Source of the DNA: Bifidobacterium choerinum
GTDB lineage: Bacteria; Actinomycetota; Actinomycetes; Actinomycetales; Bifidobacteriaceae
DNA length: 64,000 nt
Assembly (NCBI RefSeq): GCF_000741135.1
Contig: NZ_JGYU01000007.1
Location: 123,216-187,215, forward strand
Direction of reading: 5' to 3'
Position 1 is the first letter of the stretch, and each line of letters opens with the position of its first letter. A program made the translations under genes and the position numbers. Shown here one piece after another: positions 7,080 to 14,447 of the stretch. The notes beneath the pieces are model-generated. The model did not search any database and was not told the DNA's origin. It was given only the letters and a program-made list of their open reading frames with translations.

Positions 7080-9515
7080 ATGACCAACGAGCAGAACGCG
7101 CAGATGGACATGCGGCCGCCGCAGGCCGCGCGGATCGACAGCGAACGCAGCTTCCACGACGACGTCTTCGTCGACCCCTACGAGTGGATGAGGGACAAGG
7201 AGTCGCCGCGCCTCAAGCAGTACGTGGCCGACGAGAACGCCTATACCGAGTCGCGCATGGCGCATCTCGCGCCGTTGCACGAACGGCTCTTCGAGGAGTT
7301 CCGTTCGCACGTCCAGGAGACCGACATGTCGGTGCCGACGCGCATGGACGGCTACTGGTACTACGCGCGCACACAGAAGGGCCGGCAGTACGCGGTGCAG
7401 TGCCGGCTTCCGGTGCACGACGAGGATGACTGGGATCCGCCGGTCATCGACGCGGCGACGCGGCCGGGGCAGCTCGAGGGCGAGCAGATCGTCCTCGACG
7501 CGAACGCCGAGGCGGAAGGCCACGACTTCTACCGCATCGGCGGCATGGACATCAGCAAGGACGGCCGCTGGATGCTGCTCGGCGTCGACACGAACGGCGA
7601 CGAACGCTACGATTTCACGATCCGCGAGATCGCGACCGGCCGTGAACTGCCGGAGCGCTTCGCGGGCATCGCCGCCGCCTGCTTCACGCCGGACGCGCGC
7701 TACGTGTTCTACACGGTGCTCGACGAGGCGCAGCGGCCGTGGCTCATCCGCCGGCACAAGGTCGGCACGGCCGTCGCCGACGACGTGGACGTCTACCGCG
7801 AGGACGACGAACGGTTCTGGGCGGGCATCGGCGTGTCCTTCGACGAACGGCATCTGGTCATCGGCACCGGTTCGAAGACGACGAGCGAGGTGCTGATGCT
7901 GCCGGTGAGCGACCCGGAGGGCGAGTTCACGACGTTCATCCCGCGCAAGGAGGGCGTCGAATACGACGTGAGCTTCGCGACCTTCGAAGGCGCCGGCGAG
8001 CACGGCGGGGACGTGCCGGTCGCCGTCGTCTACCACAACGCGACGAACCCGAACTTCGAGATCGACGTCATCGACATGCGCGAGCACGGCGCGCCGTACA
8101 TGCTCGGCGACGGCACGATGATCGCGTGCGGCTCGCCGTACGGCTGCGAACTCGGCGACGCCGTCATCGACGGGGCGTCGGCGATGCCGGTCGGCACGCC
8201 GTTCGACGATCCGCGCAATCCGCAGCTGCTGCGCGGCGTGCGGGGCCTGGCGATCGACGGCATCGCGCTGCACCGGCATTTCGTCGCGCTGTCCTACCGC
8301 GCTGACGGACTGCCGCGCCTCGCCGTCATGGGCAAGGCGGCGGCCGCCGACGACTTCCTCCACGGCAGGCCGTGGCGTTTCGAAGCGGTCACGCCGCCGG
8401 CGCTCGACGGCGACTGGACGCCGCAGGACGTGCCCGCACCCGCATTGGACGGCTTCGACGGCGCCGCCGAGCGGCTTTATTCGATCGGCACGAGCGGCAA
8501 CCCGTCGTACGACGCGCCGCGCATGCGCTACCTGTTCACGAGCTACACGCGTCCCGGCGAGCTGCACGAGCTCGACACGCGTGACGGCTCCGACGTGCTG
8601 CTCAAGGAGGCGACGGTGCTCGGCGGCTACGACCCGCGCGACTACGCCGAACGCCGCGTGTGGGTGACGGCGCGCGACGGCGAGCGCATCCCGGTCTCCC
8701 TCGTCTACCGGCGCGACGCGATGCGCGGGCGGATGCCGATGTTCGTCATCGGCTACGGCGCCTACGAGATCAGCTCCGACCCGGGATTCTCGATCGCGAG
8801 GCTGAGCCTGCTCGACCGCGGCGTGCTGTACGTGGTGCCGCATGTGCGTGGCGGCGGCGAGATGGGACGCGCATGGTACGAGAACGGCCGGCGGCTGCGC
8901 AAGAAGCGCACCTTCGAGGATTTCGTCGACGTGACGGCCGCGCTGCAGGACTGCGGCCTCGCCGACCCGGCGCGCACCGTCGCGAACGGCGGCTCGGCCG
9001 GCGGCCTGCTGATGGGCGCCGTCGCGAACATGGCGCCGGAGCGCTACGCCGGCATCGAGGCGGACGTGCCGTTCGTCGACGCGCTGACGACGATGCTCGA
9101 CCCGTCGCTGCCGCTGACGGTGACCGAATGGGACGAGTGGGGCGACCCGCTGCACGACGCCGAGGCCTACCGTTACATGCGCGACTATTCGCCGTACGAG
9201 AACGCGCCGGTGCCCGAGCCGGCGGCCGACGGCGCGACGCGCGCGGTGTGGCGCGACGGCGAGGCCGTGGCGCATTATCCGAAGATCTTCGTGACGACGT
9301 CGATGAACGACACGCGCGTCCTCGTCGTCGAGCCGCTCAAATGGGTCGCGCGGCTGCAGGCGGCCGGGCTCGACGCGCTCATCAAGATCGAGGTCGAGGC
9401 GGGTCACGGCGGCGGCACCGGCCGCTACAAGCAGTGGCGCGACGTCTGCTACGAGAACGCGTGGTGCCTGGAGGCGATGGGCGCCGAGGAACCGCTCGAA
9501 TCGGCCGTGCGCTGA
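7080..9515 (+). CDS. ptrB: Oligopeptidase B-type S9 prolyl oligopeptidase family protease
   Basis: An 811-aa cytosolic serine peptidase of the S9A family, expected to cut short peptides, after basic residues in oligopeptidase B. The N-terminus (VDPYEWMRDKESPRLKQYV) is the conserved family entry, a beta-propeller region occupies roughly 80-470, and the hydrolase domain carries GYGAYEIS, VRGGGEMGRAWYENG, NGGSAGGLLMG with Ser about 639, and EAGHGGGTGR with His about 776. The acidic residue is probably within MNDTRV. No signal peptide is present. The start is ATG 7080 because of the TATAAT six bases upstream; the longer frame from 7026 has no support. Confidence 0.9.
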   Translation: MTNEQNAQMDMRPPQAARIDSERSFHDDVFVDPYEWMRDKESPRLKQYVADENAYTESRMAHLAPLHERLFEEFRSHVQETDMSVPTRMDGYWYYARTQKGRQYAVQCRLPVHDEDDWDPPVIDAATRPGQLEGEQIVLDANAEAEGHDFYRIGGMDISKDGRWMLLGVDTNGDERYDFTIREIATGRELPERFAGIAAACFTPDARYVFYTVLDEAQRPWLIRRHKVGTAVADDVDVYREDDERFWAGIGVSFDERHLVIGTGSKTTSEVLMLPVSDPEGEFTTFIPRKEGVEYDVSFATFEGAGEHGGDVPVAVVYHNATNPNFEIDVIDMREHGAPYMLGDGTMIACGSPYGCELGDAVIDGASAMPVGTPFDDPRNPQLLRGVRGLAIDGIALHRHFVALSYRADGLPRLAVMGKAAAADDFLHGRPWRFEAVTPPALDGDWTPQDVPAPALDGFDGAAERLYSIGTSGNPSYDAPRMRYLFTSYTRPGELHELDTRDGSDVLLKEATVLGGYDPRDYAERRVWVTARDGERIPVSLVYRRDAMRGRMPMFVIGYGAYEISSDPGFSIARLSLLDRGVLYVVPHVRGGGEMGRAWYENGRRLRKKRTFEDFVDVTAALQDCGLADPARTVANGGSAGGLLMGAVANMAPERYAGIEADVPFVDALTTMLDPSLPLTVTEWDEWGDPLHDAEAYRYMRDYSPYENAPVPEPAADGATRAVWRDGEAVAHYPKIFVTTSMNDTRVLVVEPLKWVARLQAAGLDALIKIEVEAGHGGGTGRYKQWRDVCYENAWCLEAMGAEEPLESAVR

Positions 9516-9656
9516 CGCGGCGGACGGCGTCGGAGGCGAGGCTGCCGGCGCCGTGTCTCAGTCGGAATTCCACTATGCGGAATCGAATGGCGGCGCTGTC
9601 CACGGAATGAACGGCGCCGCGTGCGCGGCGGCCGCGCGCGTGTACGCTCGCATGTC

Positions 9657-10694
9657 ATGAGCGAACACAAGCAGTACACGATCGCCGTCATTCCCGGCGA
9701 CGGCATCGGCAAGGAAGTCACCCCGTGGGCGCAGCAGGCACTGGAGAAGGCGGCCGCGGACGTGGCGGAATTCAGTTACGAACCCTTCGACCTGGGCGCC
9801 GAACGCTATCTGCGCGACGGCGAGATCCTGCCGGATGAGGATCTCGAAGCCATCAAGAAGACCGACGCGATCCTGCTCGGCGCGGTCGGCGACCCGCGCG
9901 TCAAGGCGGGTGTCCTCGAACGCGGCCTGCTGCTCAAGCTGCGCTTCGCGCTCGACCAGTACGTGAACCTGCGCCCGTCGAAGCTGTACAAGGGCGTCAC
10001 GTCGCCGCTCGCCGAACCGGGCGACATCGATTTCGTCGTCGTGCGCGAAGGCACTGAAGGCCTGTACTGCGGTGCCGGCGGCGCGATCCGCAAGGGCACC
10101 GAACACGAAGTGGCCACCGAGGTTTCGATCAACACGGCCTACGGCGTCGAGCGCGTCGTGCGCTACGCCTTCGAACTGGCGATGAAGCGCCGCAGGCACG
10201 TGACGCTCGTGCACAAGAAGAACGTCCTCGTCAACGCCGGCGACATGTGGCAGCGCATCGTCGACAAGGTCGGCGAGGAATATCCGGAGGTCACGCACGA
10301 CTACAACCACATCGACGCGGCCACGATCTACCTCGTCAACGATCCGCAGCGCTTCGACGTCATCCTCACCGACAACCTCTTCGGCGACATCCTCACCGAC
10401 GAGGCGGGCGCCGTCGTCGGCGGCGTCGGCTACTCGGCGTCCGGCTGCATCAACGCGATCGACGAATATCCGTCGATGTTCGAGCCGATCCATGGTTCGG
10501 CGCCGGACATCGCCGGCAAGGGCATCGCGAACCCGACGGCCGCGATCCTGTCGGCCGCGATGCTGCTGCGCCACCTCGGATTCGACGACGCGGCCGCGAG
10601 GATCGACGCGGCCGTCGAGGCGGACATCGCCGAACTCGGTTCGACGACGCGTTCCACCGACGAGGTCGGACGCGACATCCTCGCGCGCATCTGA
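9657..10694 (+). CDS. leuB: 3-isopropylmalate dehydrogenase
   Basis: A 345-aa protein of the isocitrate/isopropylmalate dehydrogenase family. It oxidatively decarboxylates 3-isopropylmalate in leucine biosynthesis using NAD and a divalent metal. Motifs: [15 protein letters not shown] at the N-terminus, [17 protein letters not shown] (substrate Arg residues), [18 protein letters not shown] (catalytic Lys), [12 protein letters not shown] (metal-binding Asp), and [20 protein letters not shown] (cofactor loop). The sequence resembles the compact actinobacterial LeuB rather than the NADP isocitrate dehydrogenases. ATG 9657 follows a TACGCT -10-like box (9643-9648) by 8 nt, so it is probably leaderless. 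No other leu genes are adjacent. Confidence 0.88.
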   Translation: MSEHKQYTIAVIPGDGIGKEVTPWAQQALEKAAADVAEFSYEPFDLGAERYLRDGEILPDEDLEAIKKTDAILLGAVGDPRVKAGVLERGLLLKLRFALDQYVNLRPSKLYKGVTSPLAEPGDIDFVVVREGTEGLYCGAGGAIRKGTEHEVATEVSINTAYGVERVVRYAFELAMKRRRHVTLVHKKNVLVNAGDMWQRIVDKVGEEYPEVTHDYNHIDAATIYLVNDPQRFDVILTDNLFGDILTDEAGAVVGGVGYSASGCINAIDEYPSMFEPIHGSAPDIAGKGIANPTAAILSAAMLLRHLGFDDAAARIDAAVEADIAELGSTTRSTDEVGRDILARI

Positions 10695-10718
10695 GCGCCG
10701 TCGGGGAGCATGGATATG

Positions 10719-10764
10719 CGGCCGGTCGTGTTTGCGCGATGCGTAAACACGACCGGCCGTTCTT
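10719..10764 (+). terminator. Rho-independent terminator of leuB
   Basis: A perfect 15-bp stem CGGCCGGTCGTGTTT / AAACACGACCGGCCG (10719-10759) followed by TTCTT. Confidence 0.85.
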
Positions 10765-10866
10765 CGGCACTCGGCTGTAGACTGGGCGTCGTATGTGCAA
10801 AGAGCCGCGCGAGCGGTTCCCGTAACGAATCACGGCACTCCATGTGTCGTATGAAATGAGGTAATC

Positions 10867-10998
10867 ATGTGCTGCAACTGTGAAGAAGCATCGATGAACT
10901 ACAGCAACGGCTTCCAGACCTATGCACGTCCGACCGCGGGCCCGTACATCGCGACGACCCACGTCCCGGGCGAGTACGGCCCGGTCTACGTCGCCTGA
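10867..10998 (+). CDS. 43-aa Cys-rich small protein
   Basis: A small open frame of 43 residues that begins MCCNCEEASMNYSNGF and ends YGPVYVA. A good AUGAGGU-type ribosome binding site precedes the ATG. A strong intrinsic terminator of the preceding gene lies upstream and one of its own follows 23 nt downstream, so it sits in its own transcription unit. Three Cys in the first five residues could bind a metal or act in thiol chemistry; the rest is Tyr/Pro/Gly-rich with no membrane segment. I do not recognise the family. The isolated, terminator-bounded context is the main reason to believe it is expressed; a regulatory leader or small RNA is the alternative. Confidence 0.6.
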   Translation: MCCNCEEASMNYSNGFQTYARPTAGPYIATTHVPGEYGPVYVA

Positions 10999-11021
10999 GC
11001 GCGTCGATTCAACGTTTTCGA

Positions 11022-11056
11022 CGGGCGCCCGCATCTATGTGCGGACGCCCGTTTTT
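11022..11056 (+). terminator. Rho-independent terminator of the 43-aa gene
   Basis: A 12-bp stem with one mismatch (CGGGCGCCCGCA / TGCGGACGCCCG), a 6-nt loop, then five T residues. Confidence 0.85.
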
Positions 11057-11070
11057 CGTAGGCGGCCAGC

Positions 11071-11262
11071 GGCGGCATGCTGTGGGTGTGGTTACCTAAA
11101 TAATGCCGTTGTGGGGATGCGGAACGGCATGTTGTGGGTGCCCCACCTAAATACTGCCGTTATTGGAGCGCATGGCGGCATGTTGTGGGTGAGATTACCT
11201 AAATAATGCCGTTGCTGTGGAGTGCGGCGGCATGTTGTGGGTGAGGTACGCGAGTAGTGCCG
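11071..11262. repeat. Four tandem ~52-bp repeats, three forming a clear hairpin
   Basis: CGGCATG begins at 11073, 11125, 11176 and 11228 (periods 52, 51 and 52 bp). The unit reads CGGCATGTTGTGGGTGAG, then TTACCTAAATAATGCCG and a variable tail. CGGCAT pairs with ATGCCG about 25 nt later in units 1 and 3; unit 2 has CTGCCG and unit 4 GTGCCG, so the last is the most degenerate. The array fills most of the 438-bp gap before the TM2 gene; the remainder (11263-11436) holds its probable promoter and ribosome binding site. Confidence 0.85.
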
Positions 11263-11436
11263 CTGAAGGGGAGCGGGACGGGCGGCTGGAGCTGCGGCGC
11301 GCGGCGGCGTGGTGCGTTACGCTGAAAGTCGGGAAACTTGCAGCCAACTCCCATCGGGGACGGCTATCGTTGGCAACAGAGCCAAAGGACAACGGCATGG
11401 GCGTGCGCGCGCATGCCGATGAGGAATCGAGGAACC

Positions 11437-12279
11437 ATGACACAGCCACAGACCAACCCGACCAACCCGACCAACCCGACCGATCCAACCGATCCGATCA
11501 ACCCGGCCATTCCGGCCAACCCGGACGACGCGAACACGGATCCGCAGACCGAACCGCAGACGGTGGCCTTCGAGCAGACGAGCGTGACCGATCCGGCGAC
11601 CGGCGACACGGTGACCGAGACGATCGAGGGCGTCGCATCCTCCGCGGATGCCGCGGCTCAGAACACCACGGCCGCTGATGCCGGCACGACGAATGTCGGT
11701 ATGCCGTCCGAGCCGTACGCCTTCGACAATCCGTCCGACTTCGGCGCGCCGACCGCTGACGCGTCGACCGCCGCCTATGCGCAGACGACTCCGGCCGCCT
11801 ACGCGCAGATGCCCGCTCCCGCCGCACAACAACCGGTCGTCGATTCGATGGGCAACCCGTATGCGGCGACGTCGACGTCGAGCCCGTACGAGCATGCGCC
11901 GGCATACGGCGCGGGCGCCCCGACGATGCCGATGGGAGCCTACGCGGCGCCGGACGCAAACTCCGCGCAGCAGCCGAACTACGGCGCGCAGCCGCAGCCG
12001 TCCTATGCGACGCCGACGACCTACTACGTCGCGCGCAACAAGATCCTCGCGGGCCTGCTCGCGTTCTTCTTCGGCATGTTCGGCATCCACAACTTCTACC
12101 TCGGCTACACCGGCCGCGGCATCGCCCAGCTGCTGCTGACGGTGCTCGGCTGGATCGCGCTCGGCCTTGGACCGCTCGCCGCGCTGATCTGGTCGTGGAT
12201 CGAAGGCGTGCGCATCCTCACCTCCGACTACGGCACGCCCGAACATCGCGACGCGCGCGGCGTCGAACTGATGGACTGA
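11437..12279 (+). CDS. TM2 domain-containing membrane protein
   Basis: A 280-aa protein. The N-terminus begins with eight NP-type tripeptides (TNP x3, TDP x2, INP, AIP, ANP) encoded by a 9-bp tandem repeat at 11452-11523. A disordered Ala/Pro/Thr/Tyr-rich region runs to about residue 190. The C-terminal TM2 domain has NKILAGLLAFFFGMFGIHNF, YLGYTGRGIAQLLLTVLGW and a second hydrophobic helix ending in IWSWIEGVRIL, the conserved two-helix fold with GxFGxHxFYLG. TM2 proteins have no firm biochemical role. ATG 11437 is preceded by GAGGAA; upstream frame extension to 11338 is not conserved-looking. The lipoate ligase-like gene begins 10 nt after the stop, so the two are probably cotranscribed. Confidence 0.8.
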   Translation: MTQPQTNPTNPTNPTDPTDPINPAIPANPDDANTDPQTEPQTVAFEQTSVTDPATGDTVTETIEGVASSADAAAQNTTAADAGTTNVGMPSEPYAFDNPSDFGAPTADASTAAYAQTTPAAYAQMPAPAAQQPVVDSMGNPYAATSTSSPYEHAPAYGAGAPTMPMGAYAAPDANSAQQPNYGAQPQPSYATPTTYYVARNKILAGLLAFFFGMFGIHNFYLGYTGRGIAQLLLTVLGWIALGLGPLAALIWSWIEGVRILTSDYGTPEHRDARGVELMD

Positions 12280-12289
12280 CGTCACGCCG

Positions 12290-13468
12290 ATGACCGAACG
12301 TTCCGGTTCCGTCAAAGTGCCCGGCGGCAAGCTCGTCCGTGTGACGCTTGCCGCCGGCGCGCGTCTCGACGGCGATTTCTTCGCCGACGGCGACGCCCGC
12401 GCCATCATCGGCGCCATCGAATCCGTCATCGCCGACGCCGCACATGAACTCGATCCGACGTTCGCCGATTGCGCGCCGGCGGACGCCGTCGATGCCGACG
12501 CGACGGCGCGCGCCGTGCAGACATGGTACCGGCGCACGGTGCGGCGCATCGACGACGTGCTCGCCGACCGGCTCATCGGCGCGAACGCCGACGCGATCGC
12601 GTTGGCGACGCTGCGCGCGGCCGCCGGCGGCAGCCCCGCCGCACGCGCCTTCGAGGAACGCCATATGGCGCGCGTGCGCCGCTCATGGCAGGCGGCGCAG
12701 CATCGGCCGACGCCGTCGCCTCTGCGCATCACGGATGCCGAGATCCGTGCACGCTGGGCGGCGCTGCGCCCGCATGTCGTCGTCGACCGGCCGCGCCTGC
12801 CCGAGGAGCAGATGGCGCTCGAACCACGATGGGCGTGGCAGGTGGCCGACGGCGGCCGCGAGCCGACGGTCCGCATCTGGCAATGGGCGGCGCCGGCCGT
12901 CGTCTGCGGCCGCTACCAGTCGATCGAGGACGAAGTGAACGTGGCCGAGGCGCACGCACGCGGCGTGCACATCGTGCGCCGCGGCACCGGCGGCGGCGCG
13001 ATGTTCATCGAACCGGCCGACACGATCACCTATTCGCTGTATGCGCCGCTGGGATTCGCCGACGGACTCGACGCCGTGCAGACCTACCAGCTGTGCGATG
13101 CGTGGCTGCTCGAGGCGCTCGCCGCCTGCGGCGTACGCGCCTGCTACGCCGGGCTCAACGACATCGCCGCCGTGCACGTCGACGCCGACGGCTCCGCGCA
13201 TGTCGGCGGCAAGATCGGCGGCGCCGCGCAGATGCGCGTCCCCGCGCACGGCGGCGGACCCGGCTGCCTGCTGCACCACGTCACGCTCGCATACGCGATC
13301 GACGCGGCCGCGATGGGCGACGTGCTCATCGTCGACCCGGAGAAGATGTCCGACAAGGCCGTGAAATCGGCGCGCCGGCGCGTCGAGCCGATGACGGCGC
13401 AGACGACGATGACGCGCGACGCCGTCGTTGCGACGATGGCGAGGGTCGCCACCTCCTTCGGCTCGTAG
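12290..13468 (+). CDS. Lipoate-protein ligase A family protein with N-terminal accessory domain
   Basis: A 392-aa protein that should attach lipoate (or octanoate) to lipoyl domains. The catalytic BPL/LplA domain spans about 170-390: GRYQSIEDEVN, HIVRRGTGGGAMF (the RRxxGGG motif), and GGKIGGAAQMR followed by LLHHVTL, giving the lipoyl-AMP-binding Lys and downstream His. The first ~130 residues (KVPGGKLVRVTLAAGARLDG, then DFFADGD) resemble the accessory C-terminal domain of bacterial LplA, here placed first. A similar split/permuted order occurs in LplA/LplB systems. GcvH at 2401 is the only lipoyl acceptor visible in the window. The ATG is 10 nt after the TM2 stop with no clear ribosome binding site. 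Confidence 0.75.
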   Translation: MTERSGSVKVPGGKLVRVTLAAGARLDGDFFADGDARAIIGAIESVIADAAHELDPTFADCAPADAVDADATARAVQTWYRRTVRRIDDVLADRLIGANADAIALATLRAAAGGSPAARAFEERHMARVRRSWQAAQHRPTPSPLRITDAEIRARWAALRPHVVVDRPRLPEEQMALEPRWAWQVADGGREPTVRIWQWAAPAVVCGRYQSIEDEVNVAEAHARGVHIVRRGTGGGAMFIEPADTITYSLYAPLGFADGLDAVQTYQLCDAWLLEALAACGVRACYAGLNDIAAVHVDADGSAHVGGKIGGAAQMRVPAHGGGPGCLLHHVTLAYAIDAAAMGDVLIVDPEKMSDKAVKSARRRVEPMTAQTTMTRDAVVATMARVATSFGS

Positions 13469-13505
13469 ACGGCGCGCGTGGCGGTCGTCGGCGCCGCGCT
13501 CCGGA

Positions 13506-13535
13506 TTGGCGGCGACGTGGCGACGACGGTACAAT
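13506..13535 (+). promoter_or_regulatory. Promoter of the Crp/GlxR-like regulator
   Basis: TTGGCG (13506-13511), 18-bp spacer, TACAAT (13530-13535). It predicts a ~50-nt leader ending in the ATGAGGTGG ribosome binding site. Confidence 0.55.
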
Positions 13536-13591
13536 GGACGACGGTGCGCGTGCCGCACGGCCGCGTGAAACAACCGTGAAATGAGGTGGTC

Positions 13592-14302
13592 ATGGCATCG
13601 GACGAGACGTACGGGAAGGACAATCCGCTGCTGCAGGCGGCGTTGTTCAGGCACGTCTCCGCCGAGCAGGCCAAAGAGCTGCTGCCGGCGCTGCACCACG
13701 AGACCGTGCAGAAGGGCGACTGCATCTTCCGCGAAGGGGACACCGACCACCGGATGTACGTCATCGAGTCCGGCCGCGTCAAGCTGACGCGCAAGTCGGT
13801 CGACGACCGCGTGCAGCTGCTCAGCATCCACACGCGCGGCGAACTGCTCGGCGAGATCCCGGTCTTCGACCCCGACGGCGGCCCGCGCACGGCGTCGGCG
13901 ATCGCGATGATGAACGACACGCGCCTCGTCTGGCTCGAGCATGACGCGCTGTTCCGCTGGCTCGACCGATACCCGCGCGTCGCCGTCGACATGTTGCAGG
14001 TGCTCGCGCACCGCATGCGCGCGAACAACGAACGCATCGCCGACCTCGTGTTCATGGATGTGCCGGCGAGGCTCGCGAAGACGCTGCTCAACCTCGCGTC
14101 GCGTTTCGGCAAGCCGGTCGAGGCGGGGCTGCAGGTGCCGCACGACCTCACGCAGGAGGAGATGGCGCAGCTCGTCGGCTCGTCGAGGGAGACGGTGAAC
14201 AAGGCGCTGATGGATTTCGCGAACCGCGGATGGATCGCGCGCGAGGGGCGCACGATCATCATCTACCAGCCGGGCAAGCTCATCCGCCGATCGCAGCGCT
14301 GA
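13592..14302 (+). CDS. Crp/Fnr-family regulator, GlxR-like
   Basis: A 236-aa cAMP-receptor-type transcription factor. The cyclic-nucleotide fold spans about 20-135 (KGDCIFREGDTDHRMYVIES, GELLGEIPVFDPDGGPRTAS, where the RTAS segment sits in the ligand pocket), followed by a dimer helix and a winged HTH (LTQEEMAQLVGSSRETVNKA). The segment from ADLVFMDVPARLAKTLLNLA to the HTH closely resembles corynebacterial GlxR and mycobacterial Crp, global regulators binding TGTGA-N6-TCACA. ATG 13592 has a strong ATGAGGTGG site; the upstream GTG at 13586 is inside it. A candidate target site lies before rpoB (30050-30065). Confidence 0.85.
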   Translation: MASDETYGKDNPLLQAALFRHVSAEQAKELLPALHHETVQKGDCIFREGDTDHRMYVIESGRVKLTRKSVDDRVQLLSIHTRGELLGEIPVFDPDGGPRTASAIAMMNDTRLVWLEHDALFRWLDRYPRVAVDMLQVLAHRMRANNERIADLVFMDVPARLAKTLLNLASRFGKPVEAGLQVPHDLTQEEMAQLVGSSRETVNKALMDFANRGWIAREGRTIIIYQPGKLIRRSQR

Positions 14303-14434
14303 GCGCAGCCGCCTCCGCGATGCTGGCGGCGCGCTGTGAATATCGTGTGAAATCACTGGGCGCCCGTCATGCTCAGCCGCGGAATGTGGCGAAAGCCACG
14401 GCCTGCGCCTCTGGAATCGGTAGAGCCGACAACA

Positions 14435-14440
14435 TAGAAT
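14435..14440 (+). promoter_or_regulatory. -10 box of the leaderless PBP gene
   Basis: TAGAAT ends 7 nt before ATG 14448 and overlaps the alternative ATG 14439, which favours 14448 as the start. Confidence 0.5.
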
Positions 14441-14447
14441 GGTGCGC

